Assembly: GCA_008711295.1 (NCBI GenBank)
Contig: VUYV01000158.1
Location: 1,605,284-1,669,283, forward strand
Direction of reading: 5' to 3'
From: Anarhynchus alexandrinus
Taxonomy: Eukaryota > Chordata > Aves > Charadriiformes > Charadriidae
DNA: 64,000 nucleotides
The notes under the pieces are model-generated. The model did not search any database and was not told the origin of the DNA. It was given only the letters and a program-made list of their open reading frames with translations. A program made the translations under genes and the position numbers. This document shows positions 53,123 through 64,000 of the stretch, piece by piece (within the stretch, counting starts at the first letter, position 1; the number at the start of each line of letters is the position of its first letter).

Positions 53123-56100
53123 CCTAATTTCATTTCTTTTATGCTTTGTCTCAAGTCACTGGGATTGTCACGGTTCTTTATGGGATAATTATAATATCCC
53201 CATAAGGTTTTATTACCTTAACATACTGGTGTATCTTCACAACCCTAACTCTAGTTTAATATGTATTTTTAAATAATTAATATCTGGTATAGACAAGCAT
53301 GTAGTGCAGGAGAGAAATTAGACATCAGGAGGGTCTCTGAGGGAAAGTCGTACCCTGTCCACATTCCCGTCTTCTCTGTAAGAGTGGCCAAGAAGGGTTG
53401 GACCTGAAAAAATTGGTACCACCAAGTTGCCACCTCCTTCCTGCTGGTAGGACAGACTTTAACACGGTGTGGTCAACCTGAAAAAGCAAAAAAACCATGA
53501 GATGAGGCTTATACATCAGGAGTTTGATCATGAAGTTGGAAAAAAAAATTAGGAGGGAAAGGGCAGGGGGTTTTTTTGTGTTTGCAAGTGTGAGGATAAG
53601 AAAGTGGGTTTCCCTTCCTTTCTTTATGCCAGACGAGCTTCTCACAAAACTTATGTCCTTAGAAGTTGCAGTTCTAAGGAGCAAAAAAGAAATACGTTGG
53701 TAAAGGCTTGATTCCTGACACTGCTGGTGTCTGTAAATGCCCTGAATGTACCCAACCCAGCTCTGAAACCAGCTCTGGACTGCTGCTGCTCTGGCTGTCA
53801 CAGCAAAGGGGTCAGCACAGACGAATTGCCAAATGTCTCAGTGCAGTCCTGAGTGGGTTGTTTTGCAGCAGACCGTGTAAAAGCCCCACTATTACCCATC
53901 ACTTCACGTAGCTGGATGCACACCAGGTACAGGATGGCTCCAGGAACTGTGGTGTGGAGCTGCCTGGAGGGACCTGCTTGAGACCATCATCTGTGGCTTC
54001 ACAGCGAACGTGCTGTCAGTCATTTTTCCCGAGCAGAGATGGGAAGCCTTTACAGTTTTATTTGCAAACATAACGTTTCCAGTTGCTTTACCACAAAGAA
54101 CAGATACTGGCATGACAGCCTTGTACTCCACAGGCTTATTTTTCCTCAGGCAATGCTACCTGAGCTCTTGTTCCCACCAGTATGTCCACAAAAGGAGTCA
54201 TTAATTATAACAGAAAAAAAAAACCCAATAGTAGTTATTATTTACAGATAATGTAAGATGGAGGAAGACAAGTGCCACAGATGAAGCAAACACCCGACAT
54301 GGGTATCTCAAAGCTGCCTTGCAGCACATCCCAGGAGGGGAACAGCCTTTACCACACCACTGATTACCAGGGGCATTACCAATGACAGAGGCCTCTGTCA
54401 CCTCCTCTCAGGAGCACTAGATTCACCACCAAGGCCTCCCATTCTTTTTCAGAGAAAGAAAATTTGGAGCAGTTCAGTATGAACTGATTGTACAGAGAAA
54501 TTTTCACAGGGGGTATCTCCCAACACCACAAATCTGTGCAATACCATCCAGAAACAAATGGAAGGATGCTTGATGAACTACGTAAATGCCAATGGATAAA
54601 ATTAATAGCCCACTCCATTTATCAACAGTCAGTATTTTTGCATTTTTCCCCTTTCTCTTTGCCTTGTAGCTATGGGAAATGCCCATCCGTACAGACATTA
54701 ATTTTAATAAAAACTTCTTCCTTTTCCATTCTGACGTATCTCCTTATGTCTTCTCTCCTGCAATCTCACCATCTCTGCAGTGAGTTCTTTAAAGCAGTTT
54801 CTAATTTTATCTTGAGCTGTGAAGTTTCTGAAGATTCTCTGTTTGAAAAAGGCTGCAGGAAAAAATAGGCTGAACTGAATAAATAGTTTTTCTAACATTT
54901 TGATGTCTCATGGGTGTCAGAGCTGTTCAGAACACGGGGGTAGGACGAGGCTCTGAAAAATGACAAGCGTATTAAAGCTCCCTTGCCATTTTCCTTCTGA
55001 AACGCAGGGCTTTAGGTCATGCAACCTCCTTAACCTAGGTCAACTTCATCACAGATGTCTGATGCGGTCCTTGTGATGCAGCAGCCCAAGAAAGAAAAGA
55101 AATGGGGCAGGAGGAGATGAGTAAGAGAGGCTGGGTCATCAACTTCTGCTCCATGTGACTGCAGGCATACAAACAATGGAAATGTCTACAAAGGAGTAAG
55201 TCATACTTGTAGCAACAAGTCAGGTCCTGCTTTGCTGTGAAAGCTTTGAGGAAATAGTTTTACCTCTTTTTGCCAGTATATGTCTGCCTTTAGAATAAGA
55301 AAAATACTTCCCTGTATTTACAAAAACACTCTGAAAGGCTTGGATAGAAACACTACATAAGTATTGTGTAAAGACATTCCTAAATTTCGTAATAATGCAC
55401 ATTGAATCAGTGCCTAATATTTGCAATGCCTTATTAAAAATAAATTTAAATAGGTAACATCATTGCTCACATATTTTGCTGAAGTATCTTGGTGGTGGGC
55501 TTGCTATGTGTTTTCCTAAACTTAGAAGTTGCTTACTTAAAGGTAGTGCTTCACTGATTGCCACAAAATAATTGGCACAATGCAATACTTTTAACCTGGG
55601 AAAGAACTGAATTGTAGTTTTGGTTCAGCTTGGCAGGCATTATATTGAAACTCATATACTCCAAAGGATCCTCTCAAATCCAGCAAACCTATTAAAGAAA
55701 ATTACTCCACTGCTTCTCAAGAAAATCTGATACAGCCTTAGACTATTTGGGGGATAAGTTATTTCCTTTTCTCATATTTGAAGCAGCTTTTTTCAAAGTT
55801 TGTAGTTGTCTTCGCTTCCAGTGTTTTCCCCAAACACCTTTTAATGTTGTCTGTGGGAGTAGTCACAAAGCAATAGAAACATGCCAAACGTATTGATTAC
55901 TGAGTAAAATGGTTACCCTGGCAACTAAAAATCCAAGGAAAGCTCTTAAAACTTCCTTCCTTTCTCATGTGACTTCTTTTTATGTACTTTTTTTCCTCTG
56001 GTGGTTTCAGAAATCATGGATGTCAGATATAAAAGTGCTTTCTTTGAATACACAGCAATGGAGAAAAGGTGATTCACGCCTAGATTATCTATTCCACCAG

Positions 56101-57040
56101 GAATATAACTACCCACATTACTGCCTTAGTAATCCATCACTTGCATAACGGGCAGGCAATTTTTGTAATTTTGGGGGGCAGAGTAACCCTCTCCCACCAA
56201 TTTCTAAATCTATATTCAGATGGGATCTAAGGAAAGAAACCCAAGAACTAGAATTTTCCTAAAGCACCAACGCAAGCAAGATGAACAGTGAGAAAGAATT
56301 ATTATTCATGTCGCAACCAAAATGTTGCTCTGCTCTGCACAGGGCAAAAGAAATTAATGTCCTCTCTCCACGGGTGGTTTTGGTCAAATGGTGACTAGGT
56401 GTGACAAAAGTAGTGACCTAACCAGAGGAGCAGCAGGAACCAGAGCTGGTGGTAGTGGCCTCACGCAGTTACCCAGGCTCATTCCAGGCACAGCCTGACG
56501 GTGCCAGTGTGTTTAAAAGCATGTGCAACGGAAAATACACATGGAGCTCATTTGGGAGCAACTTTAGATGGCTCGTTTCTCTGTCTCCTGCTTGGTTCAA
56601 CCCCCCAGACACAGAGAAGACTGCCTACTTACTGCTCAAGCGGCCCTTGCGAGCAGACTCAGCTTTTCAACCGTTTTGACATTTCAGAAGGAATTGCCTT
56701 CGCAGGCATTAAGCAGATGCTCGCTGGCACATTCATTTATAAGCAGGAACTGTGACTGGACTACGAGGAAAGGGGGAAACATGTAACAGTGATTACATTA
56801 GGGTTTGGGGTTTTGTTAGAATAAGGGAGTCTAAGGCAGCAATTCAGAAAACAGGGCACTACTGTTCAGGCTTTGATATGCTGATTTTTTCCTTCCCTGA
56901 ACAAATGGTGGTAGGGTTTTTTTGTCCTTCTATACTGGCTTTCCAAATAAAAATGGTTTTGAAAAGCAGCAATTACAGAGGTTACAAATAACGTGCAGCA
57001 ACACAGCTGGCACTGGAACATTTCCAGAACATAATCACCT

Positions 57041-57062
57041 GTCGCGCGCGCTAATTCCCGCC
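57041..57062. promoter_or_regulatory. Isolated CpG cluster with E2F-type site
   Basis: GTCGCGCGCGCTAATTCCCG and the following CC contain five CpGs in about 20 bases; a further CpG follows directly. This sits inside CpG-poor AT-rich DNA. TTCCCGCC at 57055-57062 matches the E2F core, and CTAATT is a homeodomain core. Survival of CpGs suggests an unmethylated or constrained site; this is inference. Confidence 0.3.
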
Positions 57063-58321
57063 GTGATGAGGGCCCATTATTTCCAGTGGGGTCCGACAGA
57101 TCTATTGTGAAAAATGTCATCTCTTAATGGAGCAGGTTGGGGATTGTCTGAGCCCTAGCCTGCTTTCCTATGTCAGTGTGTGTTAAGAAGATATGTTATT
57201 CCTTTTAATGATGGCTTTTTATTTGTCCCAGGCTAGTATTGTCAATGGAAGGCTGAAAATGTGATTAAGCTACATGGAACCACAAATTAGCTTGCTATGA
57301 AAAGAAATGACACAAGCAAAACTTTCCAGTAAACATAATCCTAAGGAGAACTGAATAGGGTGTGAAGTGTGGGGAGAAACACAATGGTTAATTTTTATAG
57401 GTGGAATATTACTTCAATGCAACAAAAGGCAGTTCTCTAACTCCCTTTATTTGAACAGATGTTTGCCTTGTGTTGTCCTTTGTATTCTCAGGGCTTTTTT
57501 GTCAGTCTTGAGTGGGAAAGCTCTGCTAATACTCTTCTAATACACAGACTCCCTTCATTTATTTTTTTTTTCTGATTGAAAAATGCAAACCTCACTAGTC
57601 AGACAGGAATGTTTGTCTCACATAGAATAAGTTGGAATCACTGTCACTTCTATAAGCAGCCTTCTGCTGAGAAATACAACGGTGATAACAGTGAGCACTA
57701 ACATTTTGACATGTACCAGTCACAGGACTTAATAGTAACATCAAATTGACATACCTCGTAGGGGAAGGAGTGAGTCCTCAAAGGAAATATGGTCCCACTT
57801 TCCTGTAACTGTCATCACTTTTTTTTGCATGGCACTGATTTGGGGATGTTGGATCAAAACAGTGAAGTCAGTCTCAGGATTAGATCCCAACCTGACTGAT
57901 TTTGCTGCACAAGTGGGGCAGAGCGCGTTTGCGATTGCACTCACAGTCATCTGCTGCTGCAACAGAGCCCCAGTGCTCCTATAGAGGCCTCTGCCTGTCT
58001 GCCACAATTACCAAGTGACCATTGGTCTGGTTAAAATATGGAGACTGTTCATCCTTAAACACCAGAAGTTCCCGTGATTTTTCCCATCAGTGTTTGGCAG
58101 CAGCACTGAACCCCACGCATCTTTAATTCTGGCAGCTCCGAAGGCTGTTGTGCTCTCGAACGCCAGGTGCGTTTAGCTTCCCTGCAGGGCGGGAAGGTCC
58201 CCTAATGCCACAGATATCCTGTATCCCAGCAAGTCACACCAGGTGGCTCTGCCAAAGGCTGAGAGGTGCCCAGGGCAGCTCTGCCTCCCTTTGACCTGCT
58301 GTGCTGCCTGCGGTCCCCGGG

Positions 58322-58345
58322 CCAGCTGTGCCAGCTGTGCTGGCA
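58322..58345. repeat. 9-bp direct repeat with E-boxes and inverted repeat
   Basis: CCAGCTGTG occurs twice in tandem (58322 and 58331), each containing the E-box CAGCTG. The second overlaps TGCCAGCTGTGCTGGCA, which has 6-bp inverted arms. Confidence 0.6.
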
Positions 58346-58836
58346 GACAGGGCTCAGCCGCAGGCGCTGCTGGTAAAGTTGTTCACTGCCAAAGGTCCCC
58401 CCGCCATGCATTTGGCAAGGGATGACTTGTGGAAGTAGAGCAGCTCCCTCGGCCTCTGTCAGACTTCCCAAAGCTTGGGCCAGGCAGGATTTGCACGGAG
58501 GCATCCCAGCACAGCAAAAGCCCAGAGCTCCACGTATGCATCTTTGTGTTTTATCACCTCCTTTCATTGCCGCTTCTCTCTATGGATTAATAACAGGCCT
58601 GTGTGTGGCCATGAGCTGTATGTATCCTTTAAGAGCCGTATCCTATAAAGCCACTGGGCATGAGCAGCAGCAGCTAGGACTGCCACATGTCCCACGGTGC
58701 GGTTCTTTAAAAAGGAGCACCTCCGGGGCAGTTATGGGAAAGGGGTGCTCCTGCCTTTCAAGGGTGCCTGTGTGGGGGTGTGTGCACGTGTAGGAGTTGT
58801 TCTTATTACTCACTCCTTGGAAATTAACAGCGCGTC

Positions 58837-58845
58837 TTACGCAAT
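58837..58845. promoter_or_regulatory. Consensus C/EBP-type site TTACGCAAT
   Basis: TTACGCAAT matches the TTRCGCAAT half of the C/EBP consensus, directly followed by GATAGATGAGG. Function is not shown. Confidence 0.25.
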
Positions 58846-61737
58846 GATAGATGAGGCATTAAGCACAGGCTGTGGCTTATTGGATGGGAAGCGTGTCGGT
58901 GCTACTTTGGATATCGTTGGCCCAACAACCTCGTTCTGTGCTCCCAGCCCATCTCAGGGAGATGCTGGACCCAGGATATTCTTTCATTGTTGAGTATTTG
59001 CCTTTTAATTTTTTTTCTGATCTCACTCTTCCTTTCTCTGCACTTAGTAATTATCTGTTACTTGTTACATGGACAGGACAAATTTCCTTTGTTATTTGTT
59101 CTGAGGCTCTTAAGTGGATACTGCTATTGAAAGCCCAGAGAAGAAGGTAGGTTTGGGAGATGGTTATTGCTGAAGGCCACAGCTGATTACAGATGCCAAT
59201 ATGGGAGTGTGGAGGGGAGCAAGAGGTGAAAGGAGGGAGCACTCAAAATGGCATAGTCAACAGATGTGGCTTGCTATCAGCAGTGTTATAGCTAGCAGTA
59301 TTACTAGCAAAGCCCTGGAGTTTTAGCCCTCCTTTATTGCTTCCTAATAAAGTAATATAAAATAAAGAGTTATCTGGTTTTGCACAAGAAATTTAAAGGA
59401 TAGAGTATTCATTCTAGCAATGATTTTTCCTCTCTGATTTTAAGATTGTCTGTTTCATGTGGACAAGTTTATGTACCTACAGCTAACCTTGTCTCATGCA
59501 GCCAAAAAGGAACCCAAAGCCTACACTTAGCACACAGAGTATTTACAAACTGGGGTCCCAGACTGACACAAATCCTGCCTAGGACAAACAGAAAGGCTCC
59601 TAACCTTTTTATTTTCAACTACATCAGGTTTTCTTCCAGCTCCATCAGCTGATCTAACAAAGATACTGACTCTCCAAATGAAAGTTGCCTCAGTAATACT
59701 GAACTGTGCATCTGAAATCGCCACCCATCTCCAAATGTGGTGCTTACAATTGTTCTATGGCAAAGTAACTCTTTTGCAAATATGTCAGATGGGAAAGTAA
59801 CAGTGATTTGTACTTTTAGGCAACAGCCTAATGGCTAATGGAAGTAGGAAACCAGAATTTGGGGTTCTTCCCGGCCTGCGTCAGGTCATGCACACACTGA
59901 CCGATTCCCAGTAAATATCCCAACCTTGACGCTGTAGGAGAGGTCAGATAGAGAAAAAGCAAAACACTCGCCATCCCTCTGTTTAAGTTGTGCCGCTATA
60001 CAGAAAGTGAACAATAATCATGGAGCTAGAAAGGGAGAGTTAAAAAACTGAACAAATGCCCTGTTAAGTTCAGCCTGGAGAAGCAGAATAGCCAGATGAG
60101 CCTGGCAGACACTGATGCTGCTTCTTAACGTTTGGTACAATGCCCTTTACCACAGCTAGGCAAGGCTGGTACCTCGACAGGCCCATGCCGGGCTAGATTC
60201 GGCATCTCTCACAACACAACATTGTGCCACAAACACTTGCCTCAAATTCTGGAGCAATTGGTCCACCTAGTGATTCTGACCTACCCCAGGAAGCCCCTCT
60301 TCGTGCTTTCATAGGATATATACACACCATTTCAGAAAAAGCACAGTTCATTCTATCTGCAGCGTTAGGCACTTACATGTGAACCCCTGCCTTACCAAGC
60401 TTTACAAATATTGAAAAAGGCAGGGCTTGCTAAACAATATTTACCTTTCACAAGGAAGTAGCTAAAGGTTGTTTTATTAATTTAGTTTCCGTTGTAAATA
60501 AAAAATACAAATTATGTATGCCCTTAAGGTAAACAAAAAAAAGAAAGAATCTAATGAAATTGGCATTTAACTTGAATTTTCCTCTAGTCTACTTAATTGA
60601 AAGCTCAGACACACAGAGTAGTTTGTATATAAGTCTAACACAGATAATTTCCTCCACTTTGATGGTTTGCAAATCCTTCCAGCAGAAATTACTGGTTAAC
60701 ACAGTCTCCATTATCCATTTGGGTTTTCCAGTCAGGCTTCAGTCCTGCGAAGATTTAACATCCTTGAATAGCTTTGTTTTGCAAGACTCAGACCTTCAGC
60801 TTTAGCTCTACTGTTTGATTCACATACACATATAAGCTGCTGACTACAAGAGAGGTAGACCTTTACGGCTTTGGATTTCAGTAATTTAATTGTAAACTCT
60901 TCAATACATCAGAAGTACAGTTGGGAAATAGCATTTTGCACATTACTGGCGCTCTACAATAGGATGTACCTCCACACAGTTATGTGCCATCTTTGCAATT
61001 GTACACAATTACTCGAGATGTGGATGGCATTTTAGGCACCTCCTTCTCCAGCTACACGGATTGCTCACACCAGCACTTGAACAACAGCGGTAAAAAAAGC
61101 AACAGAAAAACATGTAGAAGTCACTGAAGACACCGTCAACAGCCTGTGTTTTCTTACATGCAAAATGAGCTCCCTCATCTTTGCTATTGATCTATCTTTC
61201 CCTTTAATGAAAAAAAAGGCAAGAGAGCAGGAGATCAAGAAACACTTGGACTGAAATGGAACAGTTTTAAAAATAAACCCAGCTGGAGGTTTGAAAATTA
61301 GGAATGAGACCAAATTCATGAATATCAGCCAACATTTCTGCTGGGCAACTAGTGATTTTGAATTCCTCTCTTTTCAGACCCCAGCTGCAGAATTCCTGAG
61401 GAGTCTGACAGTGCTTAGCATCAGCCCTCTGGAAATCTGATCTCTTCCGCCAACCTTAAAGTGGGCACTCAGAACTACTACTTGCTTTTGAGAAGTATTA
61501 GTCTTTGTGAATATGCCCCACAGAAGGTAAATATTTGTCTTTTTACTCTCTTGTCCCTTCTGTTTTACGCTTCTATAGTTGTTTTGTCCCAGGCTGCCAA
61601 ACCACTGCATCAAATGGATTCTGCTGTTGTGTTTTAGCATAGGAGTATCCTTTAGGATGGAATAAACTGAGAGATTAGTCCAGTAAAGGTATCTATGAGT
61701 AACTTCATGTGTGGAGGAAGCATAATCTCACTAATTT

Positions 61738-61750
61738 CCCCCCCCCCCCC
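61738..61750. repeat. C13 homopolymer
   Basis: Thirteen consecutive C followed by TTATGGGCGGG. Likely length-polymorphic. Confidence 0.9.
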
Positions 61751-64000
61751 TTATGGGCGGGCTGCAGATGGACCCAAAAATTAGACCTAGCCCTTGTTTC
61801 AGTTGCACATACCCAAGTGTATATGTTGTTAGGTTAATTCAGGCTTTTGCAGAATTCATTAAATGTATGTTCTTTGTGCAAAAACCAGCCCATCTCCTTC
61901 TGCCACTTGAATCTGACAGATGTTCAAAACCCCCTGAAGATTAGGCTTGTGGAGAGAGAATACACGCGAGTAAAACTTGAAGGTAAAATCCTAGCTTCAT
62001 AAAAATAAATGGGAAACTCCCCATTGCCATCCACGGAACTAAGACATCACACTACGTGGCTTTGTACAGAGCACTTCTTTTTCTAAAAGCAGCCTTTCTG
62101 CATCGAAGCTTCCACGGCGAAAGCTAATTTATAATCTGGTCAGGATCTGTGTACGGGTGTGTACACTCATATGTCTGCCATGAAAATTTTCTACCAGCCA
62201 ATCACCACTCCGGAGCAGGCTGGAAGCTGGCAGAGTAGCTAATTACTCTCACTAAGAGAAATCTGCTAGCTTGATTAATGCCTGTTTACCAATTGTTGCT
62301 GTTATTTCAGCTGTAATCTTAGAAAAGGGTTTGCTACGGATGACTCTCCTGAAACTGTGTTTTTCGGTTTTGCTGTGCTATAAGCAATGTCTCATTCTTT
62401 ATTCCCAGAGGCAGTTCCAAGTAATGGTAGCGATAGCCGTGAGTACGTAGTAATTAGTATTAGTGACTGTGTGGCACCATCCTCCTTCGTAACACTGTTC
62501 ATCTGTAGATCTCACACTACTTTGGGAAGGAGGCAGCATCATCGCTGTTCAACAGATGATTAGATCTGGATGCTGAGATTAAGACTGAGGCTTCCACCTT
62601 AAACTAAAATCTTCCACCAGGGGTAAATAAGTACTAGTTTAGCTAAGAGACACTGGTATTGCCAGTGAACACCTGACACAGTCTCACTGAAGCTAGCAGA
62701 GACACCAACATTGATTTGGATGAGACTGACAAAGTAGGAAAAACAAAGAGGATAACTTCAAGACTGCTAATCTGTTTTTTCCATTTCCATTTCCAACTTC
62801 ATTGAAAATAAAGAGCCCTGACACTAGGCAGAAATTTACCTTAATCTCTAAGTGTACATTATAAAAAAAAAAGGGGGGGTGTGTTTCAATTGTTTAGGAA
62901 AATAACAATGCTCAGCATTTGGCTTATAGTTTTTATCACAGTTACAGTGCAGATAGTGGCCACGTAATGACTGCTCAGCAATGCCCATTTTTTCTATAAA
63001 ACTTCTTTCTGCCTTAAGAGGTTACTTACAAATGACTGGATGGACACAGTCATCACATTGATGATTTTGGTGACTCTTGTAGGTCAAGACCTTCTTTTGT
63101 TTATGGTATATGTAGCACTGGGGTATGGGTGGGGGAGTCACCCCGACCATAGAAGAGCTCTCTTTTCCCTTACAAAGGGGCTGAAGTGAGGTGGTGAAGA
63201 ATATGCCATCCAGTTTGCTATTCCAAGACCTACCAGCTACTAAGTAGTATCTTGTCCTTCTAAAATGAAAAAGAAAGAGCAATTACTGTCTCTTGCAGAA
63301 TTTCAAGTACACTTTAAATAACAGAAGTGTTTGTCCACACGCACAAGCCCTCTTAGAGCAATAATTCACCCTGCCAAGTGGATTGTGCTTGTAGTTCATT
63401 GGGAAAATCAGATTGCGTGAAAATGCATCCCGTCTTTTTTTCTCGGGAGCAGTATTCCTCAGCTCTCCCCGTGAGATCATTCTGGGGGCAGGAGCCAGTT
63501 CCGAGCCAAGCCTGCCAAACCTTTTCTGACTTATACTGGATGGCCAGGGCTCCCACCAGGTCCCGGTGCAGTTATGGATAACCAGAGTGCAGCTCACTCT
63601 CCCTTCTCATGGGAAGGAGGCCACCAAGAAGGGCTGGCAGAGGGACAACTTCTGAGACTCCGAATGCCCCAAATTCCCATAGAAGTCACGCAAAAAATTA
63701 TTGCAGATCTTGTGCAGTTGGCCGTGGTATACCTCCTTCATTATACCAGTGATGCTTTTTTGTAAAGCATTTATACCTTAAATAACGTCGTAGCATTTCA
63801 ACACCTAAGACTGACCATACCAGGGGAAATGAAAGCTCCACCCGACCCAGTGTCCAATTTCCAGCAGTGGCCAGTAGCAACTGGCTTGGGATGATACAGG
63901 AACAAGGCGAAGGTAGCAGCACCTCCTGCTGCACTCCCTCAGCCTTGCCTCCAACAACCTCTGGCTTTCTTGACCCAAAAGTGGTGTCCTTGTATTTGCA

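Larger units (their letters stand above)
53123..64000. other. Intergenic DNA to the window end
   Basis: No recognisable coding sequence; the frames are short and without domains. Notable points are an isolated CpG cluster at 57041-57062, GC-rich sequence at 58230-58500, a C/EBP-type site at 58837 and a C13 run at 61738-61750. Confidence 0.55.

Noticed and set aside
53325..53801. 158-codon minus-strand ORF
   Set aside because: No family resemblance, no promoter or splice context. Probably chance.

Overview
The window reads as nuclear DNA of a bird. It is AT-rich and mostly non-coding. It carries several CR1 LINE tails ending in the avian-type TCATAGAATCATAGAA motif, plus relics of older sauropsid repeats. 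One gene is recognisable beyond doubt: FAM110B. Its whole 370-codon reading frame lies on the + strand at 12988-14100 without an intron. In other vertebrates FAM110B likewise has untranslated 5' exons and one terminal exon holding the full CDS and 3'UTR.

Layout. Bases 1-12480 hold no coding sequence and are most simply a 5'UTR intron (or the upstream flank) of FAM110B. A CpG-rich block at about 12480-13420 contains candidate splice acceptors, a leader with short uORFs, and the start of the CDS. The 3'UTR runs to about 15960, with poly(A) signals at 15573 and 15937. From 15961 to the end, about 48 kb, I find no protein-coding gene I can name. This stretch contains a weak minus-strand processed-pseudogene candidate (18852-19728) and a repeat cluster at 30.3-32.2 kb: two minus-strand CR1 copies with ancient SINE-like relics between them. 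A much older plus-strand CR1 lies at 41.3-41.8 kb, and two more minus-strand CR1 tails at 44.2 and 45.6 kb. A splice-flanked exon-like segment at 52667-52820 joins in frame to a second one at 53069, giving a 49-codon ORF. Several short blocks look like regulatory DNA (palindromic POU-type sites, a CpG/E2F cluster, a C/EBP site).

How it works together. This appears to be a single-gene regulatory landscape: a centrosome/spindle-pole protein gene with a CpG-rich 5' end, a long 3'UTR and a large gene-poor downstream flank. In human 8q12, from memory, FAM110B is followed by UBXN2B, CYP7A1 and SDCBP; I recognise none of these here, so they should lie beyond the window. I found no operon, CRISPR array, phage or other prokaryote-type system, and nothing I would call a new biological system. 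The items most worth checking are the two-exon micro-ORF, the minus-strand retrocopy candidate (unusual for a bird) and the possible regulatory blocks.
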